DNA of 64,000 nucleotides, taken from contig NZ_JACIJM010000005.1 of assembly GCF_014199395.1 (NCBI RefSeq), positions 302,283 to 366,282 of the forward strand, given 5' to 3'. Within the stretch, counting starts at the first letter, position 1. Each line of letters starts with the position of its first letter. The stretch is from Yoonia ponticola (GTDB lineage: Bacteria; Pseudomonadota; Alphaproteobacteria; Rhodobacterales; Rhodobacteraceae). The position numbers and the translations under genes were made by a program. Below the pieces are notes generated by a model. The model did no database searches. It saw nothing but the letters and a program-made list of their open reading frames with translations, and was not told the DNA's origin. Positions 7,651 to 16,227 of this stretch are shown piece by piece.

Positions 7651-8199
7651 ATGGCAACAGAGACAGTTGAACACGCAGCAAGCGCCTGTGTTGGCCCATC
7701 GGGCAGCGCCATTGGGATGCCACAGCTTTGTGCTGACTGGATTCCGAACCAAATTTTCTGGCTGTTGGTCACACTTGCTGTGATCTTCTTTGTCTTGTCG
7801 CGCGTCGCATTGCCACGGATCGCATCCGTATTGGCAGAGCGGTCAGGGACAATCACAAACGATATCGCTGCCGCTGAAGATCTGAAGCTGAAAGCCCAAG
7901 CGGCTGAAGCTGCATATGAAAAAGCACTGGCAGACGCCCGCACTGAAGCTGCAAAGATTGTAGCCGAAGCAAAGGCTGAAATTCAGACTGAACTGGATGC
8001 TGAGTTGGCGAAAGCTGACAAGGTTATTTCGGAGAAGACTGCTGAAAGCGAAGTTGCTATTGCCGAAATCCGCGACGGTGCTGTCAAAAGCGTTTCCGAC
8101 GTGGCCAAGGATACTGCTGGCGAAATCGTTGCTGCATTCGGTGGCAAGGCTGACGCGAAAACCGTCACAGCCGCTGTCACTGCACGGATGAAAGGGTAA
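7651..8199 (+). CDS. F0F1 ATP synthase subunit b'
   Basis: 182 residues: a short periplasmic N-terminus, one membrane helix ([20 protein letters not shown], about residues 35-54) and a long Ala/Glu/Lys-rich coiled coil. This is the b' form of the peripheral stalk found in photosynthetic and many other Alphaproteobacteria, which pairs with subunit b as a heterodimer. It is followed 3 nt later by atpF. The gene is usually called atpG or atpF2 in this group, so no single symbol is given. Confidence 0.93.
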   Translation: MATETVEHAASACVGPSGSAIGMPQLCADWIPNQIFWLLVTLAVIFFVLSRVALPRIASVLAERSGTITNDIAAAEDLKLKAQAAEAAYEKALADARTEAAKIVAEAKAEIQTELDAELAKADKVISEKTAESEVAIAEIRDGAVKSVSDVAKDTAGEIVAAFGGKADAKTVTAAVTARMKG

Positions 8200-8202
8200 G
8201 CT

Positions 8203-8760
8203 ATGAAACTTCTTATGACTGCCCTTTTGGCCGTAATCGCATCACCAGCTTTGGCTGCAAGCGGTCCGTTTGTATCGCTGGCCAACACTGACTTCATCGT
8301 GCTGATCTCGTTCCTGATTTTCGTCGGTATCTTGGTTTACCTCAAGGTTCCGGGCAAAATCGGTGAAATGCTGGACGCCCGCGCTGTTGGGATCAAATCC
8401 GAGTTGGATGAAGCCCGCGCATTGCGTGAAGAAGCCAAGACGCTGTTGGCCTCTTACGAGCGTAAACAAAAAGAAGTCCAAGAGCAGGCTGACCGTATCG
8501 TCGCCTCTGCCAAGGACGAAGCTGCGAAAGCTGCTGCAACTGCTAAAGAAGATATTGTTTCCTCTGTTGCCCGCCGTCTGGCTGGTGCTGAAGAGCAAAT
8601 CGCTGCGGCACAAGCGGCTGCCATCAAAGACATTCGCAACCAAGCTGTGACTGTTGCGATTGGTGCGGCAAAAGACATCATCGCCAAGCAAGCCGATGCG
8701 AAAAGCACCGATGCTTTGATCGACGATGCGATCGCACAAGTGGGTGCAAAACTGCACTAA
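8203..8760 (+). CDS. atpF: F0F1 ATP synthase subunit b
   Basis: 185 residues. It begins with a signal-like hydrophobic stretch (MKLLMTALLAVIASPALAA), then the membrane anchor FIVLISFLIFVGILVYLKVP and a long amphipathic coiled coil with the conserved KIGEMLDARA start. With b' it forms the peripheral stalk. The N-terminal extension is usual for the alphaproteobacterial b subunit. It is the last gene of the operon and is followed by a strong terminator. Confidence 0.95.
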   Translation: MKLLMTALLAVIASPALAASGPFVSLANTDFIVLISFLIFVGILVYLKVPGKIGEMLDARAVGIKSELDEARALREEAKTLLASYERKQKEVQEQADRIVASAKDEAAKAAATAKEDIVSSVARRLAGAEEQIAAAQAAAIKDIRNQAVTVAIGAAKDIIAKQADAKSTDALIDDAIAQVGAKLH

Positions 8761-8782
8761 GCTTTCGATCTACTGAATTTGG

Positions 8783-8816
8783 AAAACCCGATTGCTGAAA
8801 AGCAGTCGGGTTTTTT
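8783..8816 (+). terminator. Rho-independent terminator of the atp operon
   Basis: CCCGATTGCT pairs with AGCAGTCGGG across a GAAA tetraloop, flanked by AAAA on the left and TTTTTT on the right. The U-run is on the plus strand, directly after atpF. Confidence 0.93.
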
Positions 8817-8843
8817 GTTTGCGTTGCGGCTTTGTGACGACGT

Positions 8844-9611
8844 TTAACGCTTTGCTTCGTGCTCGAACCGCTTTTTCGCGAAAATCTCGTTGCGATCCGC
8901 TTTTTGCTGATCGCTGAGTGCGGATTCGACGTAGTCCATATGCGCGGCCACGGCAGCGCGTGATCCGGCGGGGTTGCGGGCTTGAAGCGCCTCGTTGATG
9001 GCGCGGTGTTGTCCTAGCAGGTGGTCGCGGGTCATGCGTTGTTTGAACATGATGGACCTGTTGTAGAACACGCCTTCTTGCAGCAGATCATACATCGACC
9101 GCATCATATGCAGCATGATGATGTTGTGACTGGCCTCGATGATCGCAAGGTGGAAATCCGCGTCGAGTTGCGCCTCGTCTGCTGGATTTCGTTTCTGATG
9201 CGCCGTTTCCATTTTCTGAAAGATGCTGTCGATCACGGCCAAATCTGTGTCAGACCCAAGGTGAGCGGCGCGTTCGGCGGCGAGACCTTCCATGTCGCGG
9301 CGGAAACTGATGTAGTCAAACACCGCCTCGTCATGCGTCGCGAACAACGTCACGAGGGCAGGGGCGAAGGCAGAGCCAAGCACGTCAGCCACAAACACGC
9401 CTGCGCCCGCTTTGGAGATCAGCAAACCGCGATCTTGCAGTTCGGCCAATGCTTCGCGCAGGGACGGACGCGACACGCCCATCCGTTCGGACAATTCGCG
9501 CTCTGATGGTAACCGTTCGCCCGGGCGCAAGATGCCGCGCAGAATCAGCCCTTCGACTTGGCGCACGACGCCTTTGGACAGCTTTTCCTGATGGATGGGT
9601 TCAAACGGCAT
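8844..9611 (-). CDS. GntR-family (FCD domain) regulator, GlcC/LldR-like
   Basis: 255 residues. The winged helix (residues 8-75) has the GntR pattern LILRGILRPGERLPSERELSERMGVSRPSLREALAEL. The C-terminal region (about 95-225) is an all-helical FCD ligand domain with the metal-site pattern DADFHLAI...H. FadR-subfamily proteins of this type (GlcC, LldR, PdhR) sense small hydroxy- or keto-acids. An inverted repeat upstream of its own start shares 17 of 24 positions with a site upstream of glcD, so I infer a glycolate-responsive regulator acting on glcDEF. The gene is transcribed convergently with the atp operon. Confidence 0.88.
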   Translation of the reverse strand: MPFEPIHQEKLSKGVVRQVEGLILRGILRPGERLPSERELSERMGVSRPSLREALAELQDRGLLISKAGAGVFVADVLGSAFAPALVTLFATHDEAVFDYISFRRDMEGLAAERAAHLGSDTDLAVIDSIFQKMETAHQKRNPADEAQLDADFHLAIIEASHNIIMLHMMRSMYDLLQEGVFYNRSIMFKQRMTRDHLLGQHRAINEALQARNPAGSRAAVAAHMDYVESALSDQQKADRNEIFAKKRFEHEAKR

Positions 9612-9623
9612 GATGTTCCTTAA

Positions 9624-9647
9624 TATTGGTCAGATTATATGACCGCT
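9624..9647. promoter_or_regulatory. Putative operator of the FCD regulator
   Basis: TATTGGT followed by TATGACC; the core GGTCA-N7-TGACC (9628-9644) is an inverted repeat 12-17 bp upstream of the regulator start. It aligns with 26528-26551 ahead of glcD: TATTGGT, ATAT and ACC are kept at identical spacing. Confidence 0.6.
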
Positions 9648-9662
9648 GTCAGGCGATCACAA

Positions 9663-9693
9663 ACAAAAAGGGGCCGCCCGCATGGGCAGCCCC
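9663..9693 (-). terminator. Rho-independent terminator for the OmpA-like gene
   Basis: On the minus strand GGGGCTGCCC pairs with GGGCGGCCCC (one G-U wobble) and is followed by TTTTTGTTT. It lies 25 nt past the stop codon of the OmpA-like lipoprotein gene. Confidence 0.9.
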
Positions 9694-9717
9694 GATCTGA
9701 AACATGTAGTGGTGTGT

Positions 9718-10371
9718 TTAGTTAGGTGTGATGACGATCTCAACACGACGGTTTTGCGCACGACCGTTGGCATTGAGGTTAGATGCAACTGGTGCATCTT
9801 CGCCGCGACCGATGGAGCGTAGACGTGTCGCAGAAACGCCAGCGTTGATCAGAACGGATGTTACAGCCTGCGCACGACGTTGGGACAGGTCAAAGTTGTA
9901 GGCCGCATCACCGACGTTATCGGTGTGACCGATGACGTTGATCGTGGAGGCCGGGTTGTTGTTCAAGGACCGCGCCACGGCGAACAGGTCGCCTTGGGAT
10001 GCGCCTGAAACAGTTGCGCTGTCAGTTGCGAACAGGACGTTGTTCGGCAAGCTGATTGTCAGGTTACTACCGTTGTTCACGATGCCAACGTTGCTACCCA
10101 AGGACTGGCGCAGTTCTTCTTCTTGGTTATCAAGGTAAGACCCGATGCCGCCGCCTGCAGTTGCACCCAAAAGTGCGCCAACAGCTGCACGTTGACCACG
10201 TTCGCTACGGCTGTCTGCTGTCGCTGCACCAAGGATCGCGCCGCCGAGTGCGCCAATAGCTGCGCCGCTGCGTGTGTTTGCGTTGTCGTTAGGGCCGCCT
10301 GTACCGGAACAAGCCGTCACTGCAATCAGGGACGTTGCCGCGAAAATCATAGGAAGTTTGGAAAAGGTCAT
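9718..10371 (-). CDS. OmpA-family lipoprotein (YiaD-like)
   Basis: 217 residues. An N-terminal lipoprotein signal ends at the lipobox LIAVTAC (Cys about residue 21). A glycine-zipper segment follows (GAAIGALGGAILGAATADSRS...GALLGATAGGGIG), then a C-terminal OmpA-like peptidoglycan-binding domain with NVIGHTDNVGDAAYNFDLSQRRAQAV and the closing NRRVEI. It should be anchored in the outer membrane and bind peptidoglycan non-covalently. It is a single-gene unit with its own terminator. Confidence 0.9.
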   Translation of the reverse strand: MTFSKLPMIFAATSLIAVTACSGTGGPNDNANTRSGAAIGALGGAILGAATADSRSERGQRAAVGALLGATAGGGIGSYLDNQEEELRQSLGSNVGIVNNGSNLTISLPNNVLFATDSATVSGASQGDLFAVARSLNNNPASTINVIGHTDNVGDAAYNFDLSQRRAQAVTSVLINAGVSATRLRSIGRGEDAPVASNLNANGRAQNRRVEIVITPN

Positions 10372-10490
10372 GTGTTCAGTCCAGTTATGAGCGCACCGAA
10401 GTGCAGTTGCTACCTAATCTATGCCGTAAAGGCTGGCGTTATCCAATAACGAACAACTTGATAGCAGATTTCCGCCTGTTTTATATGGGG

Positions 10491-11324
10491 CTATCCAGCG
10501 TCTTGACGGGCGGTTTCCCACGCGAGCATCGCGCGTTTGCGGTCTAAACCCCAGTGATAGCCACCTAATTCGCCGGATTTTCGCAATGCGCGGTGGCAGG
10601 GAATCAGCCACGACACCGGATTGCGACCCACGGCAGTCCCGACGGCGCGCACCGCTTTGGGCGATCCGATAGCGCCCGCGATTTCGGAATAGGTGGTGAC
10701 GGTGCCTGTGGGAATTTGCAGTAAGGCCTCCCAGACTTTGATCTGGAACGGGGCGCCGATCAGGTGCAGCGGCGTTGATTGATCGGTGAGGTCGAATGCG
10801 GCTGTGACCCAAGGCCGAAGATGCGCGGGGTTCTCGACGAAAGTGGCGTTGGGCCAGCGCGATTGCAGGTCGGTGAATGTGGCCGGATCGCCAGTGGTGT
10901 CGGCAAAGGCTGCGCCGCAGATACCCTTGTCGGTGCTCATGATCAATGTCGGTCCGAATGGACTGTCGAACCAACCGTAGTTGATGTTCAGGCCTGTGCC
11001 GCCTTTGGCAAACTCACCGGGGCTCATGGCTTCCCATGTCAGGAACATGTCGTGCAAGCGGCCAGAGCCGGACAAGCCCACAGCATCTGCCGTCGCAAGC
11101 GTGGTGAAGCGGTCCCGCAAAAGGGTTTTCGCATGCCCAAGTGCCAGATACTGCTGATACCGTTTCGGCGACACACCAACCCATTGCGAGAACAGGCGTT
11201 GAAAATGCGCGGGTGACATCTGCATACGCCCCGCCAAAGCGTCCAGCGTCAACGGCGTCGCTGCCGCATCAATCAGCGCAATCGCGCGGGCCATCACGGC
11301 GTAATGATATGTGTTTTCAGTCAT
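10491..11324 (-). CDS. Ada-like methylated-DNA-cysteine S-methyltransferase with AraC domain
   Basis: 277 residues. An AraC-type helix-turn-helix occupies about residues 15-107 (LDALAGRMQMSPAHFQRLFSQWVGVSPKRYQQY). An O6-alkylguanine-DNA alkyltransferase domain follows, with the acceptor Cys243 in the PCHR motif and the preceding AVRAVGTAVGRNP segment. The enzyme repairs O6-methylguanine by suicidal methyl transfer. The N-terminal zinc domain that repairs phosphotriesters in E. coli Ada is absent, so how the AraC part would be activated is unclear. It is divergent from nth, another repair gene. Confidence 0.9.
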   Translation of the reverse strand: MTENTYHYAVMARAIALIDAAATPLTLDALAGRMQMSPAHFQRLFSQWVGVSPKRYQQYLALGHAKTLLRDRFTTLATADAVGLSGSGRLHDMFLTWEAMSPGEFAKGGTGLNINYGWFDSPFGPTLIMSTDKGICGAAFADTTGDPATFTDLQSRWPNATFVENPAHLRPWVTAAFDLTDQSTPLHLIGAPFQIKVWEALLQIPTGTVTTYSEIAGAIGSPKAVRAVGTAVGRNPVSWLIPCHRALRKSGELGGYHWGLDRKRAMLAWETARQDAG

Positions 11325-11403
11325 GCAGTGACATTACCGGATTTCACGCAGCTTAGGCGACCCGCTTGTTGCGGTTTGTGATGGGGGGCGGCATACCAGC
11401 GTT

Positions 11404-12048
11404 ATGGCTAAACAACTTGACTACCACACCATCCGCGAGATTTTCACGCGCTTTCACGAGGCTGAGGCAGAACCGAAAGGCGAGCTGGAACATGTGAATG
11501 TCTATACGCTTGTGGTCGCGGTGGCCCTGTCGGCGCAAGCCACAGATGCTGGGGTGAACAAGGCGACGCGCGGGCTGTTTGCGATTGCAGATACGCCACA
11601 AAAGATGCTCGACCTCGGGCTGGATGCTGTCACGGACCATATCAAAACGATTGGTCTGTACCGCAACAAAGCCAAGAACGTCATGAAGATGAGCCAGATG
11701 TTGGTCGATGAATACGGTGGCGAAGTCCCCAATTCACGCGCCGCGCTGCAATCATTGCCGGGTGTGGGGCGCAAGACGGCTAACGTTGTTTTGAACATGT
11801 GGTGGGGCCAACCTGCACAGGCCGTTGATACGCATATTTTCCGCGTCGGGAACCGTTCGGGCATCGCGCCGGGCAAGGATGTGGATGCTGTTGAACGCGC
11901 CGTTGAAGATCATATTCCGGCGGATTTTCAGCTACATGCTCACCACTGGCTAATCTTGCACGGGCGCTATACATGCGTGGCCAGAAAACCTAAATGCGCG
12001 GCCTGTTTGATCCGCGATCTCTGTATGTTTGAGGATAAAAACCTATGA
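11404..12048 (+). CDS. nth: Endonuclease III
   Basis: 214 residues, full length. The helix-hairpin-helix LQSLPGVGRKTANVVL contains the catalytic Lys124, and Asp142 sits in QAVDTHIFRV. The C-terminal iron-sulfur cluster ligands are Cys191, 198, 201 and 207 (C-X6-C-X2-C-X5-C). It is a bifunctional DNA glycosylase/AP lyase for oxidised pyrimidines in base-excision repair. Its stop codon overlaps the start of the PfkB kinase gene by 4 nt. Confidence 0.96.
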   Translation: MAKQLDYHTIREIFTRFHEAEAEPKGELEHVNVYTLVVAVALSAQATDAGVNKATRGLFAIADTPQKMLDLGLDAVTDHIKTIGLYRNKAKNVMKMSQMLVDEYGGEVPNSRAALQSLPGVGRKTANVVLNMWWGQPAQAVDTHIFRVGNRSGIAPGKDVDAVERAVEDHIPADFQLHAHHWLILHGRYTCVARKPKCAACLIRDLCMFEDKNL

Positions 12049-13034
12049 GTGCTTATGATGTGATCGGGATTGGTAACGCGATTGTGGATGTGATCGCCCA
12101 CGCTGATGATACATTTCTGGATCACATGGGGATCGAAAAAGGCATCATGCAACTGATCGAGCGTGATCGGGCCGAAGTGCTGTATGCCGCGATGTCCGAT
12201 CGCACGCAAACACCGGGCGGGTCCGTTGCGAACACGATTGCAGGCATCGGTGCCTTGGGCCTGTCCACGGCGTTCATCGGCAAGGTGAAGAACGACGCGC
12301 TGGGGCAGTTTTACGCGCAAGGCATGTCTGACGCGGGCACTGCATTTCCGAATGTACCCGTGCCTGATGCGGATGCGCCCACGTCGCGGTCAATGATCTT
12401 TGTCTCGCCTGACGGTGAACGGTCGATGAATACCTACCTTGGGGCTGGTGCTGATATCAGCAGCGCTGACGTTGACGCGACCGTATTTGAGGGGGGTAAA
12501 ATCCTGTTCCTCGAAGGGTATCTGTTCGACAAAGACGAGGGCAAAACGGCTTTTGCTGAAGCTGCCGCACAGATGAAAACGGCAGGTGGGCGGACCGGGA
12601 TCACCTTGTCCGATCCGTTTTGCGCGGATCGGCATCGGGATGATTTCTTGCAGCTGATCACTGAGAATATGGATTTTGCAATCGGCAACGATGCGGAGTG
12701 GTTGACACTATACGAGACCGAAGACCTCGAAGCGGCGCTTGAAAAAGCGGCAAGCGTTTGTGACATCGTGGTGTGTACCCGCTCTGGAAATCCAGTTGTG
12801 GTGCGGCAAGGGGCCACGCGATTTGAGATTCCAGTGACGGCCGTGACACCTGTCGATGCGACTGGTGCTGGCGATCAATTCGCGGCTGGTTTCTTGTTTG
12901 GCATGGCCACTGGGCGGGCCCTGGACGTTTGCGGCGCGATGGGCGTGATGGCTGCCAGCGAAGTCATCGGCCACGTTGGGCCGCGCCCAAAGGCGAACAT
13001 CGGTGTGATGCTCAAGTCAGCTGGGCTGCTTTGA
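12045..13034 (+). CDS. PfkB-family kinase, adenosine-kinase-like
   Basis: 329 residues. The N-terminus reads YDVIGIGNAIVDVIAHADD, typical of the adenosine kinase branch. The C-terminal PfkB signature DATGAGDQFAAGFLFG (about 271-286) carries the catalytic Asp277, and GGSVANTIAGIG is the substrate-side glycine motif. The likely reaction is ATP-dependent phosphorylation of adenosine or a related nucleoside or sugar; the exact substrate is not proven. It overlaps nth by 4 nt. Confidence 0.88.
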   Translation: MSAYDVIGIGNAIVDVIAHADDTFLDHMGIEKGIMQLIERDRAEVLYAAMSDRTQTPGGSVANTIAGIGALGLSTAFIGKVKNDALGQFYAQGMSDAGTAFPNVPVPDADAPTSRSMIFVSPDGERSMNTYLGAGADISSADVDATVFEGGKILFLEGYLFDKDEGKTAFAEAAAQMKTAGGRTGITLSDPFCADRHRDDFLQLITENMDFAIGNDAEWLTLYETEDLEAALEKAASVCDIVVCTRSGNPVVVRQGATRFEIPVTAVTPVDATGAGDQFAAGFLFGMATGRALDVCGAMGVMAASEVIGHVGPRPKANIGVMLKSAGLL

Positions 13035-13100
13035 TCCACATCTGATCTAGACGGTCTGTGACGGCGCGACCTAAATAACGTTGCAGCACGGCGCCTCTAA

Positions 13101-13165
13101 GCTTCTTTGACTTCTTCCAAATCCTGGGGGGAGTCGCCTTGGCGACGGGGGGCTAGCCCCCCAAC
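13101..13165 (-). repeat. Extragenic repeat copy R2 (tail type A)
   Basis: Read on the minus strand: GGGGGGCTAGCCCCCC hairpin, a GTCGCC/GGCGAC mini-hairpin insert, CCCCCCAGGATTT, then the tail GGAAGAAGTCAAAGAAG. It lies between two convergent genes; the tail end is 66 nt after the PfkB stop codon and the head 30 nt from the sulfotransferase stop. Confidence 0.8.
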
Positions 13166-13195
13166 CCGCTCGCAGCATGCGCAATCGCGTACCGC

Positions 13196-14014
13196 TTAGT
13201 CCCCAAGTTTCGCGTGAACTTCGTGCAGGTCAATTTCGCCAATGGGCATTTTGTTGGCCGGATTTGCGAAATCGTATTTGAACAACTCGAAATCTTTTTT
13301 GTAGATTTCATAGACCAAATGCATCGACAGATCGTCAAAGTAGTCTTCGACCGGATGCGCTCGTTTCGGCCCGTGTCCTTCGCTTTCGTTGAAGCGCGGG
13401 ATGGCGTTGATATCGACCGGGGTTGGCGTTTGAATATGGTCGAGGACGTCTTGCATGCCCTCGTTGAACTTTTCCGTCCAGATGATTTTGTCGTATTGTC
13501 CGCCGTTCACGATGAAGGTCGACACGTGGCCGGACATGGCTGACCAGTGGATGTCAGGTTCCATCGGGCGCCGCCAGCGGATGGTGTCACGCGCAAACAG
13601 CAGGAAGCGGCGGAATGATTGGATCTGGTCGAACTGGAAACCGTCGTCAGGGCTGCCGACTTCAATGCCGTATTTCTGGATCAAGAGCGGCACAAGATTG
13701 CCGCGGTAGTATTTACCGTTGCGTTGGATGCCGCAGATTTTGTCAAAGAACGACGACAGGATGCGCGTATACGGGTTGCGTACGCAGGTGAACGCGTAGC
13801 TGCTGTGGTTTTGCACATTGTTGGTGATCGGCGCGTGGCTATGATCGAGCGCCCATTTGTGCATACCGTCTTTGGCATCGTGAATGTCGCCCTCAAAGAA
13901 TTTGCCTTGATCGGAGTAATACATAATCTGACCAATGGTCGAGCAGGCGCATTTCGGCACAACCCGATACACCACACTTTCGCTTTCCGTCATCCAAACG
14001 CCGGGAAATCCCAT
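13196..14014 (-). CDS. Sulfotransferase family protein (carbohydrate type)
   Basis: 272 residues. The 5'-phosphosulfate loop is VVPKCACSTIGQIM (about residues 17-30), and the 3'-phosphate motif is TCVRNPYTRILSSFFDK (about 75-91), with the R-X4-R-X2-S spacing of the sulfotransferase-2 (HNK-1-like) family. It should move sulfate from PAPS to a sugar hydroxyl. The start at 14014 has a GGAG ribosome binding site. It is divergent from a GT14 glycosyltransferase gene, suggesting a sulfated glycan as product; that link is inference from position. Confidence 0.85.
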   Translation of the reverse strand: MGFPGVWMTESESVVYRVVPKCACSTIGQIMYYSDQGKFFEGDIHDAKDGMHKWALDHSHAPITNNVQNHSSYAFTCVRNPYTRILSSFFDKICGIQRNGKYYRGNLVPLLIQKYGIEVGSPDDGFQFDQIQSFRRFLLFARDTIRWRRPMEPDIHWSAMSGHVSTFIVNGGQYDKIIWTEKFNEGMQDVLDHIQTPTPVDINAIPRFNESEGHGPKRAHPVEDYFDDLSMHLVYEIYKKDFELFKYDFANPANKMPIGEIDLHEVHAKLGD

Positions 14015-14167
14015 AAAAGTACTACTCCACTTGCGGCGAAAATACCGCCTTATTACACACTGCTTAATCTCTGGACGTTAAAAAGCAAAGAAGGTCTGTA
14101 ACTTCAATGTCCATTACATGTATGAAGTCTTAACTAACACTTTACTGTGGCGATATAAGATCACTAA

Positions 14168-15745
14168 ATGGCAAAAATTGCGTTCATATTGTTATGTCAC
14201 AAGGACCCGGATGCCATAATTCGGCAGGCGGCCCAGTTAACAGCGGCGGGTGATTGTCTGGCAATCCACTTTGATGCGCGCGCGCCGAAAGCAGCGTTTG
14301 ATCAAATCACGGGTGCTTTGGCGTCAAATCCCTCGGTTACTTTTGCCAAAAAGCGGATCAAATGTGGCTGGGGCGCATGGAGCCTTGTGCAAGCCACGTT
14401 AAATGCGGTTGAAGCAGCGGTAGAGGCATTCCCGCAAGCGTCGCATTTCTACATGGTGTCTGGCGACTGCATGCCGGTGAAGTCTGCTGATTATCTGCAT
14501 GACTTTCTAGACGGTGACGATGTCGATTATGTTGAGAGTTTTGACTATTTTGAGAGCGATTGGATCAAGACGGGTTTTCGTGAAGAACGTTTGATCTATC
14601 GCCATTGGTTCAATGAACGGACCCAAAAGTGGTTGTTCTACACAAGTTTTAACCTGCAACGTCGGTTTAACATCACCCGCGAGGTTCCTGCTGACATTCA
14701 GATGATGATCGGCAGTCAGTGGTGGTGCCTGCGTCGTCGGACGATTGAAGCGTTGCTTGATATTGTCGCCAAGCGCCGCGATGTGATGAGTTTCTTTAAG
14801 ACGACGTGGATTCCTGACGAGACATTTTTCCAGACATTGGTGCGTCATTTGGTGCCAAGCACCGAGATTAAATCGCGGACGCTGACGTTTTTGATGTTCA
14901 CCGATTATGGCATGCCTGTGACGTTTTATAACGACCACTATGATCTGTTGCTGGGGCAGGATGCGTTGTTTGCGCGTAAAATCAGCCCCGAGGCGTTTGA
15001 GCTGAAAGAGCGGCTGGGCGAGTTGTTTGTCTCTGGGCGACGGGATTTTGTGATCTCGGACGAGGGGCGTAATCTGTTTGGCTTTTTGACAGGTCGCGGC
15101 CGTGTCGGGCGCAGATTTGGAACACGATTCTGGGAGCGCGAAGCATCGTTGGGCCGTGACCATGAACTGATGATCATTGCCTGCAAGAAGTGGCATGTCG
15201 CGAAACGGCTGGTGGCTGCGATCAAGGAAAAGACCGATATTCCGGCTATGGAATTCCTGTTTAACGAGGAAAGCAGTGAAATGCCCGACCTTGGTGGATT
15301 GGAAAATTCGGTGGTCAAAAGGGCACGGCACAGACGCGCGTTGATCCGGATGTTGTTTGATCATCACGAAAAAGACCGTTTGGTGATTTGTCTTGATCCC
15401 ACAAACTTTGATTTGATCGAAGATTTTGTTGGTGATCGGGCGAAGGTGCGTGTGCTTGAGATTAACTGTGAATTCTCGGATGAATATCTTGAAGGACACG
15501 CGAAACGGGTCGGGCTTGCGTCGGATCACAGCCCTGCGGATACCATTGCGCGGCTGATCCCCACGATCCGGAACGACGTGAATTATGAGAGCGAACGCCT
15601 GCGCGACGCCGACTTTTCCCATTTTTATCGATTGCGCGAACGTGGCGATGTGGCGGAACAAACGGCGGTGTTGGCGCGGTTCTTGGGCATTGACGATGAC
15701 ACGGCCAAGGCGCTGGCAGAAACCCCATACTTATTTGTTGATTGA
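14168..15745 (+). CDS. GT14-type beta-1,6-N-acetylglucosaminyltransferase with C-terminal extension
   Basis: 525 residues. The first ~280 match the core-2/I-branching (GT14) fold: AFILLCHKDPDAI, CGWGAWSLVQATLNAVEAA, FYMVSGDCMPVKS, WWCLRRRTIEALLD and WIPDETFFQTLV. The last ~240 residues form a second domain I do not recognise with certainty (possibly the DUF5928 type seen in Rhodobacterales). It contains a P-loop-like arrangement without a clear Walker motif. Unlike the eukaryotic enzymes no membrane anchor is present, so it acts in the cytoplasm. The divergent sulfotransferase gene suggests joint work on one glycan. Confidence 0.82.
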   Translation: MAKIAFILLCHKDPDAIIRQAAQLTAAGDCLAIHFDARAPKAAFDQITGALASNPSVTFAKKRIKCGWGAWSLVQATLNAVEAAVEAFPQASHFYMVSGDCMPVKSADYLHDFLDGDDVDYVESFDYFESDWIKTGFREERLIYRHWFNERTQKWLFYTSFNLQRRFNITREVPADIQMMIGSQWWCLRRRTIEALLDIVAKRRDVMSFFKTTWIPDETFFQTLVRHLVPSTEIKSRTLTFLMFTDYGMPVTFYNDHYDLLLGQDALFARKISPEAFELKERLGELFVSGRRDFVISDEGRNLFGFLTGRGRVGRRFGTRFWEREASLGRDHELMIIACKKWHVAKRLVAAIKEKTDIPAMEFLFNEESSEMPDLGGLENSVVKRARHRRALIRMLFDHHEKDRLVICLDPTNFDLIEDFVGDRAKVRVLEINCEFSDEYLEGHAKRVGLASDHSPADTIARLIPTIRNDVNYESERLRDADFSHFYRLRERGDVAEQTAVLARFLGIDDDTAKALAETPYLFVD

Positions 15746-15753
15746 GGTGTCCC

Positions 15754-16116
15754 ATGGACTTTGACTACGACGATCAGAACATTTTCGCGAAGATTTTGCG
15801 CGGGGAAATTCCGAACAAGACGGTGTTTGAGAATGATCATGCATTGGCGTTTGATGATCTATATCCGCAAGCACCCGTTCATGTGCTAGTGATCCCAAAG
15901 GGCCCGTATATGAGCCTAGATCATTTCGCCCGTGATGCCTCTGCCGAAGAACAAGTTGGTTTTATGGCCGCGATTTCAGAGGTTTGCGCGATGACTGGTG
16001 TTGATGCGGGGTTCCGCGCCGTTGCCAATACGCGCGAACACGGCGTTCAAGATGTGCCGCATTTTCATATGCACATCATCGGCGGCAAGGCTCTTGGGCG
16101 GATGTTGCCAGAATGA
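15754..16116 (+). CDS. HIT-family nucleotide-binding protein
   Basis: 120 residues from MDFDYDD. It has the HIT fold with IFAKILRGEIPNKTVFENDHALAFDDLYPQAPVHVLVIPK and the catalytic histidine triad in VPHFHMHIIGG. HIT proteins of the HINT branch hydrolyse purine nucleoside phosphoramidates; a physiological substrate cannot be assigned. An in-frame TTG four codons earlier is less likely than this ATG. It follows the GT14 gene by 8 bp. Confidence 0.93.
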   Translation: MDFDYDDQNIFAKILRGEIPNKTVFENDHALAFDDLYPQAPVHVLVIPKGPYMSLDHFARDASAEEQVGFMAAISEVCAMTGVDAGFRAVANTREHGVQDVPHFHMHIIGGKALGRMLPE

Positions 16117-16190
16117 GTGCTACCGCACATTTTTGATTTGAGCAGGGGGCACGGTGACGTGTCCCTTTTGCGTTTGTGCGAAGCGAGATG

Positions 16191-16225
16191 TGCCTCCGGC
16201 GGGAGTTGTTTTGGCGAAATGAAGC
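16191..16225 (+). repeat. Extragenic repeat copy R8 (tail type B)
   Basis: TGCCTCCGGCGGGAGTT followed by the type B tail GTTTTGGCGAAATGAAG, ending 2 nt from the ABC ATPase stop codon. On the minus strand it is tail-first directly after that gene. The CCTCCGGCGGG head matches copy R9 at 27.7 kb. Confidence 0.75.
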
Positions 16226-16227
16226 GA

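Noticed and set aside
14507..15661. 384-codon reading frame antisense to the GT14 gene
   Set aside because: The product has no family resemblance and a composition typical of a shadow frame, while the plus-strand frame has clear GT14 motifs.
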